Origin: an uncultured Mycoplasmatota bacterium
Lineage (GTDB): Bacteria; Bacillota_I; Bacilli_A; RF39; UBA660
Assembly: GCA_900553395.1 (NCBI GenBank)
Contig: USDJ01000004.1
Location: 1-64,000 of the forward strand
Reading direction: 5' to 3'
Length of the DNA stretch: 64,000 nucleotides
In this document: positions 26,401-35,658 of the stretch, piece after piece
How the letters are laid out: the number at the start of each line of letters is the position of its first letter
How positions within the stretch are numbered: position 1 is the first letter of the stretch
Notes under the pieces: model-generated
What the model was told of the DNA's origin: nothing
What the model saw: only the letters and a program-made list of their open reading frames with translations
Databases searched by the model: none
Made by a program: the position numbers and the translations under genes

Positions 26401-27510
26401 TTATTTATTTCGATTACGCATTTGATATTGCTTAACTTTTTGAAAAGCTTCTACTCTACCATCTAAAAGAGATCTTATTGAATTTCCTTTATTCAAATTA
26501 TCAACTACTCTAGCAACTCTTGAGGAACAGTCAACATCACTATACCATTCTTTTAACTTATATTCCTCTGGAACATAACTAAGATTTGTAGCATATACTC
26601 TGTCAAAAACGCCTTCTTCAAAAGCTTCATCAAATTCATCAACACCCTTTGTAAATAATGCATATGTAACCATTAAATATATGTGATTAGCTCCTTTTTC
26701 TTTTATTTTTCTTGCAGAATCTATCAAAGAAGTACCTGATGAAATCATATCATCTATTATAATTACATCTTTTCCTTTTAAATCACTAGGACCCACAAAT
26801 TCATGATAAGTAATAGGATTACTGCCATCTTTCATTTCATCATAATTACGGCGCTTGTCAAAGTTTCCGTATCCAATTCCGCCCAATATATCAGCCAAGA
26901 ATTTAGCTTTACCACGAGCACCTTCATCAGGACTTATAATAAATAGTTTATCTATATCTAAATGTTCAGTGTCTAATATTTTTAAAATTATATCACTCGT
27001 AGCGTAACCATTACTAAAAGTCATTCTACTAGGTATTGCATTTGCTACTGAAGGATTATGTGCATCAAATGTTATTATTTCACTTATGCCATATCTCTCT
27101 AGATTTTGTAAGGCTACTGCGCAATCTAAAGATTCTCTCTTTGTTCTCTTATCTTGTCTTCCTTGATATAAATACGGCATTATTAATGTAACTTTTTTAG
27201 CATGACCATCCATTGCACTAATAATTCTTACGATATCCTGATAATGCTCATCTGGCATAACATGATGCGTGTATCCTCTTTGAATTTTATAAGTTATATC
27301 ATAGTTTCCAACATCAGTAAGTATATATACATCTTGTTCCCTTACAGATTCACCAAGTACACACTTACCTTCTCCGTTACCAAATCTGATAAACTCTGCA
27401 GTTGCTATATAATTTTCATTTGTGTCTCTAATCACATTAATGTGATTATTTACTCTTCTTCCAAATTCTTTAAAATTTGGAGGAACAATTAATTTTAAGT
27501 TTTTACTCAT
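26401..27510 (-). CDS. prs: Ribose-phosphate pyrophosphokinase
   Basis: 369 aa. Makes PRPP from ribose 5-phosphate and ATP for nucleotide, His and Trp synthesis. The PRPP-binding loop DVIIIDDMISSGTS lies near residue 245, the ATP-site DKRTKRES near 119, and ITFDAHNPS carries the metal/substrate His. It is ~50 residues longer than class I enzymes, with an extended N-terminus and C-terminus, typical of the variant PRPP synthetases found in uncultured firmicutes. Monocistronic. The 56 bp to the next gene hold nothing notable. Confidence 0.9.
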   Translation of the reverse strand: MSKNLKLIVPPNFKEFGRRVNNHINVIRDTNENYIATAEFIRFGNGEGKCVLGESVREQDVYILTDVGNYDITYKIQRGYTHHVMPDEHYQDIVRIISAMDGHAKKVTLIMPYLYQGRQDKRTKRESLDCAVALQNLERYGISEIITFDAHNPSVANAIPSRMTFSNGYATSDIILKILDTEHLDIDKLFIISPDEGARGKAKFLADILGGIGYGNFDKRRNYDEMKDGSNPITYHEFVGPSDLKGKDVIIIDDMISSGTSLIDSARKIKEKGANHIYLMVTYALFTKGVDEFDEAFEEGVFDRVYATNLSYVPEEYKLKEWYSDVDCSSRVARVVDNLNKGNSIRSLLDGRVEAFQKVKQYQMRNRNK

Positions 27511-27566
27511 GACTACCCCCTAAATTATCTATATATTAATACTATTTATATAAATTGTCAACAAAA

Positions 27567-27779
27567 TTAATCAATTAGTTTCATATAAATATCTTTTAGT
27601 TGTTCTTCTGATATATTTAAATCTCTTAAAATCGCATAAGAAGTAGAAATGTCCATTTTAAAAAAACAATCAGGATCACTTAAAATTTTTTTAATTAGAT
27701 TTTGCCTTTTTAATTCTAACTCGTTATTCTTATTAAGCTCTATCAATTTAAGATTTATCTTTCTCAAATTTTCAATCAT
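27567..27779 (-). CDS. Small helical hypothetical protein
   Basis: 70 aa, almost entirely helical and rich in Leu/Asn/Lys. Its ATG overlaps the stop of the transglutaminase-fold gene by 4 bp (ATGA type), so the two are translationally coupled. No homology recognised; it may be a partner or regulator of that protein. Confidence 0.55.
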   Translation of the reverse strand: MIENLRKINLKLIELNKNNELELKRQNLIKKILSDPDCFFKMDISTSYAILRDLNISEEQLKDIYMKLID

Positions 27780-29506
27780 AGTACAGCTCCTTTTTCTATA
27801 TGTATTCCCGGTATACTGTGAAACTCATTATCATCATCATCTGATTTTATATATTCTAATTCACCACTTTTAAATTTTTCTTTTAATTCACTTAAAGTTA
27901 CGTGGTTTAATCTATGATCTAATCCATATACAAAATAAATATTTGTATCTTCATACGCATTAACATTTCTTTTATTTATAGTTATTACCGTACTTATAGT
28001 TGCTACTCTATCAGGCAAAGTATGTGCATTATCTCTTAATATACAAATATTTATATTACTAAGACACTCGTATTTATCAAATAAAGCATTTCTAAGTCGT
28101 ATCATATAAGATAATTCATCCAAACCAGTTAATTTTTTAGAATTTGCCTTTTCTACTAAAATCAAAAGACGTTCTTCTAAACTAACGCTAGATAAATTCT
28201 GTGTTAATTTTGAATATTCAGCTATTAAATCATCTAAACTCTCAGGCTGTATTTCTAATTTCTTTCCTGATTCTTGTATAGTAAGAACTTTATATACTTC
28301 TAATAAAATAGTTTCAAATTCTTCTTTAGTTTTTTTGTTTCTATTAAAGCACTCAATTCCATTTAGTACATCGTTTAATTTAGCAGATAATAAATCACCA
28401 TTTAATATTGAAGTCACTGCATCAGCACTTATCAAAAATTTGCCACACCTAAACTCTAAACTTGAATGACCATCTCCATAAGTCTTATTTTCACTAATAA
28501 TTTTATAATTAATTCCTAAATACTCAAGCATTTTTGCATAAATCAAATTGAACTCATAGCAAACTACTTCATTGGTTTTAGGCGTAATTTGAGTAATGTA
28601 TCCTACATTTTTATGCTTTAAAGTAGCATCACCAATCTGAGCCACAGCAAAATATTCTGTATTATAAGTTAAAAGTTTACACATTTTTATATAAATATAA
28701 ATTGCTTTTTGCAAATCACTAAAATCACGAGGCATATTAGATAAAATTGCATCTTTTAATTCATCACTTACTACCGCAGATTCAGCAATTGGATCGCTAG
28801 GCATTACAAACTTATTAATAGCTTCTATATCTATAAATTTAGAAAAAATGATATCACGATATCTTGACTTAAAAGAAAAAGCTAATTCATACTTTTTAGA
28901 ATCTGTGGTGCAGCTAAAATATTTAGCAACCGCATATATAAAATGCTCTTTTTTCATGCCATGCAATTCCTTTATTCGGGGATTTTCACATAATTCTATA
29001 AAATCATTTTCTGATAAATTCATAAAAGAGATAATATCAGAAATAGAGATACAACATTCATTTCCATCTATATAAAGTTTAAATAATTTATTTTTACTAT
29101 TTTCTACATATGAATCATAGCCTGTTAAGCGCTCCAAAAATCTAAATGTTTCTTCCTCTGCTTTTGATAAGCTCAATTCACCAGTTTGAATTAATTTACT
29201 TATTCCATGCACTATTTGAATTCTATTTAGTTTAATAGGATTATGTAGCTTGCCCCTTTGAATAGAACCTATGAATAATTCAGGTGAGCTGCCCAAAAAC
29301 AACTTTTTTACGTGCTTTAAATATTTAGGACTTATTATTAATTTTCTTAATAGTTCTTTACTAAATAAAGCACCATCTACTTGGATTGTCTCGCTTAATA
29401 AATTTTCACAATGCTCAGTCTCTGATAAAAATATTGTATTATCAAAATTTTTTTCAAGATGCGGATACTTTTTTAATAATGCTTCGCTCACTTTTATAAT
29501 TGCCAC
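27776..29506 (-). CDS. Large transglutaminase-fold hypothetical protein
   Basis: 576 aa, starting at a GTG after AAAGGTGAT. A papain/transglutaminase-like triad can be placed: VVCYEFN (Cys316), GDGHSSL (His347) and LISADAV (Asp362), with about the usual spacing. The first 240 residues are helical and unknown; the last 200 are mixed. No signal peptide or membrane helix. It differs clearly from the transglutaminase-like protein at 1.7-3.3 kb, so the window has two separate members. It may be a spore or cytoplasmic cysteine peptidase or an inactive scaffold. The 3' neighbour is coupled by overlap. Confidence 0.6.
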   Translation of the reverse strand: MAIIKVSEALLKKYPHLEKNFDNTIFLSETEHCENLLSETIQVDGALFSKELLRKLIISPKYLKHVKKLFLGSSPELFIGSIQRGKLHNPIKLNRIQIVHGISKLIQTGELSLSKAEEETFRFLERLTGYDSYVENSKNKLFKLYIDGNECCISISDIISFMNLSENDFIELCENPRIKELHGMKKEHFIYAVAKYFSCTTDSKKYELAFSFKSRYRDIIFSKFIDIEAINKFVMPSDPIAESAVVSDELKDAILSNMPRDFSDLQKAIYIYIKMCKLLTYNTEYFAVAQIGDATLKHKNVGYITQITPKTNEVVCYEFNLIYAKMLEYLGINYKIISENKTYGDGHSSLEFRCGKFLISADAVTSILNGDLLSAKLNDVLNGIECFNRNKKTKEEFETILLEVYKVLTIQESGKKLEIQPESLDDLIAEYSKLTQNLSSVSLEERLLILVEKANSKKLTGLDELSYMIRLRNALFDKYECLSNINICILRDNAHTLPDRVATISTVITINKRNVNAYEDTNIYFVYGLDHRLNHVTLSELKEKFKSGELEYIKSDDDDNEFHSIPGIHIEKGAVL

Positions 29507-29565
29507 AACATCACCTTTATCACTTTATGTATTTATTATAACATATATCATTCATTTTTATAAAC

Positions 29566-29593
29566 AAAAAAACTGTACAATTTAATATACAGT
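29566..29593 (-). terminator. Terminator of the ackA operon
   Basis: On the minus strand ACTGTA/TACAGT with a 10-nt loop and a run of T. Confidence 0.7.
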
Positions 29594-29597
29594 CATT

Positions 29598-30248
29598 TTA
29601 CTTTTTAACTAATACCGGCATTTTAGATAGTTGTTCGACATCTAAAGAAGTATTTGATTCATCTGACATTTCTCTAAGTGGTATTGGGACTTTTCTTCCT
29701 TGCAAATATGAAGCTACTTGTATCAAGCTATTATATTTCTCAACGGCTTTTGATAAGTCAAAATCTCTTTTTGTAACTAAATTTCTTATATATTTCAATA
29801 ATCTTATATCAATAGTTCTAAAGTCTTTAGGTGATATAATAGATTCACATATAAATTCATTTCCATAATTTTGACCATTTCTAAATGCCATAATGTTATC
29901 TGATATCAATATGTCTGCACAATTAGGGTTAAATGGATCATATTCAATTTCATCTCTATATAAATCAGTCAATCCAACTTTTGATAATGAAATACCATCA
30001 TGTCCATTAACATGTGAGGTAATGTCACCTACTAGCTTTAACACTTCTTCAGAATAACTAACAATTCCAAGTCTCATTAATTCTCTTTGAGAAAGCAATC
30101 CATACTTTAAGGCTGATAGCAATTTAGAATATTGCGTATTATGGTGATATAAAGAGTTTTCAACACTTATAGGATGCCTCTTTAATCCTTCAATTTGCTC
30201 AACTATATAGTCAGCTATGTATTGTTCTTCAATACAGATTTTTTCCAT
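29598..30248 (-). CDS. Hypothetical protein cotranscribed with ackA
   Basis: 216 aa, soluble. Starts one base after the ackA stop, so it is in the ackA operon. Notable segments: SLYHHNTQYSKLLSALKYGLLSQRELMRLG near residues 37-62, and DPFNPNCADILISDNIMAFRNGQNYGNEFICESIISP near 103-138. The first recalls a short 'HxT...LLxILKxGLLS' pattern seen in ADP-ribosyltransferase-like and related fold proteins, but that is only a resemblance. No function assigned. Confidence 0.6.
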   Translation of the reverse strand: MEKICIEEQYIADYIVEQIEGLKRHPISVENSLYHHNTQYSKLLSALKYGLLSQRELMRLGIVSYSEEVLKLVGDITSHVNGHDGISLSKVGLTDLYRDEIEYDPFNPNCADILISDNIMAFRNGQNYGNEFICESIISPKDFRTIDIRLLKYIRNLVTKRDFDLSKAVEKYNSLIQVASYLQGRKVPIPLREMSDESNTSLDVEQLSKMPVLVKK

Positions 30249-30249
30249 G

Positions 30250-31488
30250 CTATACTTTTTCCTTTACTTTAGTTTTTTCTTTTTTATTACTTAATCTAAT
30301 AGTATCTTCAAGTATCATAAGTTCTTCATCTGTAGGAATAACTAATATTGGAAATCTTGAACCGGGCATTGATATAATACCTTCTTGTTGAGTACCACGC
30401 TTTGATATATTATTATTGCTATCTGAATCTAAGCTAACACCAGCAACTTTAGAAATACCATTTACTACTTCTTTTCTCATGTTTATACCATTTTCACCCA
30501 TTCCCGCTGTGAAAACTATAGCATCGACATTTCCTTCCAATTCAAAATAGTATTGAGCTACAAACTTAATAATAGAACTCATCAACATTTTATATGCTAA
30601 TTTCGCATCTTCACTACCATGAGAAACTAATTTTTCTAAATCTCTGAAATCATTTTTACCACAAATTCCAAGTAAACCACTTTGTTTATTTAGAATGGTT
30701 GTAACTTCACTAACTGACATATTTGTCTCATTGCATATGTATTCAATAATTGATGGATCAATTGAACCAGAACGAGTTCCCATAATCAATCCATCTAATG
30801 GTGTAAGCCCCATTGTAGTATCATAACAAATACCATTTTTTACACAAGAGATACTAGCACCAGAACCTATATGACATACTATTAGATTTACATCATCTTT
30901 ATTTAACATCTCTTTCATTTTCTGAGTTATGTATTTATGGCTTGTTCCATGAAAGCCATATTTTCTCACGCCATACTTTGTATACCATTCTTTTGGTACT
31001 GCATATCTATAATTATAATCTGGAACTGTTTGATGAAATGCAGTATCGAAAACTGCTACTTGTGGTACTCCAGGCAAATAAGTTTTCATACCAACAATTC
31101 CTGCTATTTCACCCGGATGATGTAGTGGTCCAAGCTTAGTAAGAGCTTTAATATCATTTAAAACTGCATCATCTATTTCAACAGATTCAGAATATATTTC
31201 TCCACCGTGAAGAATTCTATGGCCAACTCCCTTTATTTCACTAATATCATCTATAAAATGATTATTTAATAGCTCATCCATCATTACCTTAATAGCAGCA
31301 GAATGATTACCAACATCACACTTTTTTTCTGACTTTGTAGAACCATATTTTAGTATGCAGCAACTGTCTCCTTCTCCAATTTTTTCTACTAACCCATTAA
31401 CGATTTGAACATATCCTGGCATTTCATACAATGTAAATTTCAAAGAAGAACTACCAGCATTTATAACCAAATATTTTTCATTAGACAT
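30250..31488 (-). CDS. ackA: Acetate kinase
   Basis: 412 aa. Interconverts acetyl phosphate and acetate with ATP, giving substrate-level ATP in fermentation. Hallmarks: N-terminal VINAGSSSLKFTLY, FDTAFHQTVP with the catalytic region, KYGFHGTSHKYI, VCHIGSGASI, and MGTRSGSIDP. Length is typical. No pta gene lies in the window. The C-terminal ~15 residues are lysine-rich. Cotranscribed with the unknown gene that follows. Confidence 0.97.
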   Translation of the reverse strand: MSNEKYLVINAGSSSLKFTLYEMPGYVQIVNGLVEKIGEGDSCCILKYGSTKSEKKCDVGNHSAAIKVMMDELLNNHFIDDISEIKGVGHRILHGGEIYSESVEIDDAVLNDIKALTKLGPLHHPGEIAGIVGMKTYLPGVPQVAVFDTAFHQTVPDYNYRYAVPKEWYTKYGVRKYGFHGTSHKYITQKMKEMLNKDDVNLIVCHIGSGASISCVKNGICYDTTMGLTPLDGLIMGTRSGSIDPSIIEYICNETNMSVSEVTTILNKQSGLLGICGKNDFRDLEKLVSHGSEDAKLAYKMLMSSIIKFVAQYYFELEGNVDAIVFTAGMGENGINMRKEVVNGISKVAGVSLDSDSNNNISKRGTQQEGIISMPGSRFPILVIPTDEELMILEDTIRLSNKKEKTKVKEKV

Positions 31489-31545
31489 AAGATACCTCCA
31501 ATAATTAAGTCATATAATAACACACAAAAAATTTAATGTCAAATT

Positions 31546-31571
31546 AAAAAGCTCAAATAAAAATTTGAGCT
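31546..31571 (-). terminator. Terminator of the thyX-like gene
   Basis: On the minus strand AGCTCAAAT/ATTTGAGCT with a short loop and T run, starting in the stop codon. Confidence 0.75.
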
Positions 31572-32775
31572 AAATTGTTCTTTTTAAATTAATTCCATCG
31601 TTAAAATTGCATCTTTCTGTACAATTATACCCAGGGAAAGTACATCTTGCACCATATGTATATTTTTTAATATCACTAGCTAAAGGACTTCCTGATTCTT
31701 CTAAAGATTTTAAATATCTTAAAAGTGTTTCTCTTGTTTGTTGCATTGTTTCAAGTTGAGCACCAGAACATAATCTCTCATAACATTTTAAAATAAAGTT
31801 GTCATAGTTACCTGATTCCCATATCTCAACCATTTCGCCTTGTGGAGTAAGTTCTCTAACACTTTCCATATCCTTAAGCCATTCACTAATTAAAAATAAA
31901 TCATCCGTAATAATTGGTGGAACATAATATTCTTTACTATCTAACATTTCTAATTTATAATCTAATGTTCTATGTCTTTGTGCTTGGGCATACTGAGCAA
32001 AAGATCCCTTGTATAGAGTTGAATAAACATCGCCAAAATGTTCTTCTTTACTACTTAAATCTTTACCAAATAAAGATAATGATCTACCCTTTTCATTTTT
32101 CATTAATCTATCATCTAAAACATTTATATTGTCCAAAGCTTCTACAAATTCTTTCATGAAACCTGCTAACTTCTTGTCAAAATCAGTTGACACTGTAGTT
32201 TCAACACTTTTTATATATTTTAGCATCCATGAAGCTATATAATTAATTTGCCTTAATGATGTAGAATATATCATATGTGTAGGCATAAAAACAGTTACTA
32301 AATATCTCGCATTTTCTTGAGCTAATTTCTCTATCCTAGAATCAGAAAGTTGAGTGCCATAGATATCTTTAATCTTTATTCTAAATATTTTAAGCCACTT
32401 ATTATAAAGCTCTTCCTCTAATCCAGTTATTATTGAACCTTCCTTTTTCACAACTTTTGTATACCTTGCGGATTTTTCACTTGTTGAGTACTGACCTTCA
32501 TTATTTAATACCATAGCTAATATTTTTGGTATATTCATAATATTTAAACTAATCTGTACATGATCATATACACTATGATGGCCATTATTTATTGTTCTAG
32601 AAACTCTCCTCATAGTTTTTTCTTCTGGCTCTTTATCTATATGATTAAAACCCTCTTCATCATAACAAACTCCTGCAATTTTACCAGATAATTTAATTGC
32701 GCTATCCCTATCAAAAGTATTATCTCCATTTAAAAATACTTGATTAGGCATAATTTCTATTCTAATTTTTTCCAT
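31570..32775 (-). CDS. ThyX-like FAD-dependent thymidylate synthase, two-domain form
   Basis: 401 aa, nearly twice the length of ordinary ThyX. Two ThyX-like units can be seen. The first has NNGHHSVYDHVQISLNI and ends SEKSARYT, but the RHR of the motif RHRxxSxNxxSxRY is replaced (NNE). The second has SFAQYAQAQRHRTLDY with an intact RHR. ThyX converts dUMP to dTMP using methylenetetrahydrofolate and FAD. A thymidylate kinase gene lies at 54.9 kb; no thyA was seen. The C-terminus ends in a Cys-rich YGARCTFPGYNCTERC segment, unusual for the family and possibly metal-binding. Function is plausible but not certain. Confidence 0.7.
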   Translation of the reverse strand: MEKIRIEIMPNQVFLNGDNTFDRDSAIKLSGKIAGVCYDEEGFNHIDKEPEEKTMRRVSRTINNGHHSVYDHVQISLNIMNIPKILAMVLNNEGQYSTSEKSARYTKVVKKEGSIITGLEEELYNKWLKIFRIKIKDIYGTQLSDSRIEKLAQENARYLVTVFMPTHMIYSTSLRQINYIASWMLKYIKSVETTVSTDFDKKLAGFMKEFVEALDNINVLDDRLMKNEKGRSLSLFGKDLSSKEEHFGDVYSTLYKGSFAQYAQAQRHRTLDYKLEMLDSKEYYVPPIITDDLFLISEWLKDMESVRELTPQGEMVEIWESGNYDNFILKCYERLCSGAQLETMQQTRETLLRYLKSLEESGSPLASDIKKYTYGARCTFPGYNCTERCNFNDGINLKRTI

Positions 32776-32864
32776 ATTAATTTAACCTCCTTACCCCACA
32801 AGCTTATTATATCACAAAGCAAAGCTTTTCTATATAATTAATTAGGAAGACCAAAGAATTTTTT

Positions 32865-33845
32865 TTATATATCTATCCTATATATCTTTACTTTTTCAAC
32901 GCCATCCATATAGTATAGAGGATCCGATTCAGGAACATTACCAAAATAAACCATTTCTCCACCATTATTAATTATAACTTTTTGAGATATTTCATTTGAA
33001 GGAATAGTAGATATATAGATATCTTTACTAGAAACTGATTTATTTCCTTTAACTAATAATTTTAATAGACCTAGTGCTCTAGACGCATAATGATTATTTC
33101 TAAAATCTTTATTTATACGATATCCAACATTTCCATCATATAAAGATTCTTCTGACGCATTGTAATTAAAAAATATGAATCCGACTTTTTCTTTAGTTTC
33201 ATTTAAAATAATATCTAAATAAGCTTCATCGCTCAAATCAATATCATCACATTTTCTATATCTCCAAGAAAGAGTTACAACACCATCACTTATAACAGGA
33301 AAAAACTTATCCTGGCTAACTAAGTTAGTAGCTTGATATATTCTATTTAATCTTAAGAATCTCTCAATATTTGGAACATTTTCTAAGCGACATAATAACT
33401 GACTAATTATACCTAATGCATCCTTTTTCTCTAAAGAAAAGTTTTCATTTCGAGAAGGATAATGTTTTATAGCTTTAGTAACATTGTTTGAATCAAATAA
33501 ATGCATCGAAACACTAAAAGATTTACTTATTGGATTTACCTTAAATGATATATCCCTTGTATCTAATCCTATCTTTCTTTCCAAAATTGCTATATCATCA
33601 TCGCTTATAGCTATATAGTAAGTAATTCCATTATTATTTATAATATATACTTTTTGAGCTCTTATAAGCCCTAATGACTCTTTACTATCACTTTTTAATA
33701 GTGATCCCATTGGGATATTAAGCCTATATTTGCTTAGTTCCTCAAAAGTACATTCTCTAAAAATCTTAACTACTTTAAAATTATTTTTCTCTTCTACTTC
33801 TAAAACGGGTTTATATTGTTTATTATTGCTATCTATAAACTGCAT
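32865..33845 (-). CDS. Hypothetical protein with C-terminal GNAT-like domain
   Basis: 326 aa. The C-terminal ~140 residues follow the GNAT acetyltransferase pattern: GFIFFNYNASEESLYDGNVGYRINKDFRNNHYASRALGLLKLL (strand, then the acetyl-CoA loop and helix), and later SNEISQKVIINNGGEMV. The N-terminal ~180 residues are not recognised. The canonical Q/RxxGxG/A loop reads RNNHYA, so acyl-CoA binding may be weak. No operon partner: gpmI is upstream on the same strand 150 bp away, with a terminator between. Confidence 0.6.
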   Translation of the reverse strand: MQFIDSNNKQYKPVLEVEEKNNFKVVKIFRECTFEELSKYRLNIPMGSLLKSDSKESLGLIRAQKVYIINNNGITYYIAISDDDIAILERKIGLDTRDISFKVNPISKSFSVSMHLFDSNNVTKAIKHYPSRNENFSLEKKDALGIISQLLCRLENVPNIERFLRLNRIYQATNLVSQDKFFPVISDGVVTLSWRYRKCDDIDLSDEAYLDIILNETKEKVGFIFFNYNASEESLYDGNVGYRINKDFRNNHYASRALGLLKLLVKGNKSVSSKDIYISTIPSNEISQKVIINNGGEMVYFGNVPESDPLYYMDGVEKVKIYRIDI

Positions 33846-33971
33846 AAAATCCCCTCCTCAATAAATAGGCTATTATTATATCACATTTATTTAAAAATTA
33901 AAAATTTAAACACTCCTAATATTTTTTTATAAAAGTAATTGCGTATAGTTTAATGTTTTAATTATACATAC

Positions 33972-33998
33972 AAAAAAGCTACTATTATAAGTAGCTTT
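33972..33998 (-). terminator. Terminator of gpmI
   Basis: On the minus strand AAAGCTAC/GTAGCTTT with an 8-nt loop and six T. Confidence 0.75.
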
Positions 33999-35504
33999 CT
34001 ATTTAATTAATGATTCTCCAGTCATATCAACAGGAACTGGGACATTCAATAATTGAAGCAGGGTTGGAGCTATATCAGCAAGCTTTCCATTATTTTTTAA
34101 ATCAATAGATTCTTTTGTTACTATAAAAGGTACTTTATTAGTCGTATGCGTAGTACACGGAGTACCATCTTCATTAATCATAATATCACAATTTCCATGA
34201 TCTGCAGTAACTACTAAAATGCCTTTTTTCTCTTCTACTTTTTTATACAATCTACTAATACATTTATCTAAGAACTCAACTGCTGCTTTAGCTGCATCAT
34301 AATTTCCAGTATGTCCTACCATGTCGCCATTAGCATAATTCAAAACTACAAAATCTAAATAATCTTTATCGAGTTCAACAAGTAATTTTTCAGTAACTTC
34401 TTCGGCAGACATTTCTGGTTTTAAATCATAAGTAGCTACTTTAGGAGAAGGAACTAGTATTCGCTTAGAATTTTTTAAATCAAGTTCTACTCCACCGTCA
34501 AAAAAATAAGTAACGTGTGCATATTTTTCTGTTTCTGCAATACGTAATTGATTAAGACCTAGATCGTCTAAATATTTACCCAAAGTGTTATTAAGTTTTT
34601 CTATTTCAAAAGCTATAGTACCTTTTACACTATCTGTAATTGGCATCATAGACACTAATTTTACATTTTCAAGTTTAACAGTATCCATATCTACTAATTG
34701 TGGATTTGTAATAGCTGTAAACATTTCTCTCAATCTATCGGGTCGGTAATTAAACACAATAACACCATCATTATTTTCTAACTTTCCATTTGCTAAAACA
34801 GATGGTTTTATAAATTCATCAGTAATACCTTCGCCATATTGGCTATCGAATAATTCTTCACATGATGAATACTTTTCACCTATTCCCCTAACTATAGCAT
34901 CGTAGGCAAGTTTAATTCTATCATAATTATTATCTCTATCCATAGCATAATATCTACCTGAAATAGTGGTAATAGTACCAAGTTTGTTTTCTGTTATCTT
35001 ATTTTCCAATTGCTTTACAAAATCTTTACCACTGTGAACATCACTATCACGCCCATCTGTAAACAAATGAAAATAAACTTCATTAACTCCTTCTTTTTTA
35101 CACATATCTACTAAGGCTAATAAATGATTAATATGCGAATGAATTCCTCCATTACTTATTAATCCCATTATGTGAAGTTTAGAATTGTTATCTTGTGAAT
35201 GATGAATAACTTTTAATATACTTTCATTCTTATAAAAATTCTCGGTTTCTATAGCATGATTGATTAATTCTAGAGGTTGATAAACAATGCGCCCTGCTCC
35301 TATGTTAATATGCCCAACCTCGGAATTACCCATTTGACCGTTTGGTAAACCAACCAATTTTCCAGAAGCCTCTAAGCTTGTATGAGGATATTTATTAACT
35401 AAATAATCATAACAAGGCTTATAAGCATTCTTAAATGCATTACCATTTGTTTCTTCTCTTAAGCCACATCCATCTAATATACATAAAACTACTGGTTGTT
35501 TCAT
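33999..35504 (-). CDS. gpmI: 2,3-bisphosphoglycerate-independent phosphoglycerate mutase
   Basis: 501 aa. Interconverts 3- and 2-phosphoglycerate in glycolysis using two Mn ions. The metal/serine site is intact: LCILDGCG (metal Asp), GQMGNSEVGHINIGAGR (phosphoserine), HLFTDGRDS, and the C-terminal VTADHGNCD. The start at 35504 is preferred over 35507 from its spacing to GAGGG. Monocistronic. Confidence 0.97.
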   Translation of the reverse strand: MKQPVVLCILDGCGLREETNGNAFKNAYKPCYDYLVNKYPHTSLEASGKLVGLPNGQMGNSEVGHINIGAGRIVYQPLELINHAIETENFYKNESILKVIHHSQDNNSKLHIMGLISNGGIHSHINHLLALVDMCKKEGVNEVYFHLFTDGRDSDVHSGKDFVKQLENKITENKLGTITTISGRYYAMDRDNNYDRIKLAYDAIVRGIGEKYSSCEELFDSQYGEGITDEFIKPSVLANGKLENNDGVIVFNYRPDRLREMFTAITNPQLVDMDTVKLENVKLVSMMPITDSVKGTIAFEIEKLNNTLGKYLDDLGLNQLRIAETEKYAHVTYFFDGGVELDLKNSKRILVPSPKVATYDLKPEMSAEEVTEKLLVELDKDYLDFVVLNYANGDMVGHTGNYDAAKAAVEFLDKCISRLYKKVEEKKGILVVTADHGNCDIMINEDGTPCTTHTTNKVPFIVTKESIDLKNNGKLADIAPTLLQLLNVPVPVDMTGESLIK

Positions 35505-35658
35505 CATATCCCTCTTTTCAAAAACATTGTACCATAAAAATAATCAAATAAACAATAAATTGCTCTATAAATAAATACACTATACAACAATTTGATAGTT
35601 TAATATTTAAAATTTATTTTAGATAATTTAAGCTTAATATAAAAATATCATTTGTGTC

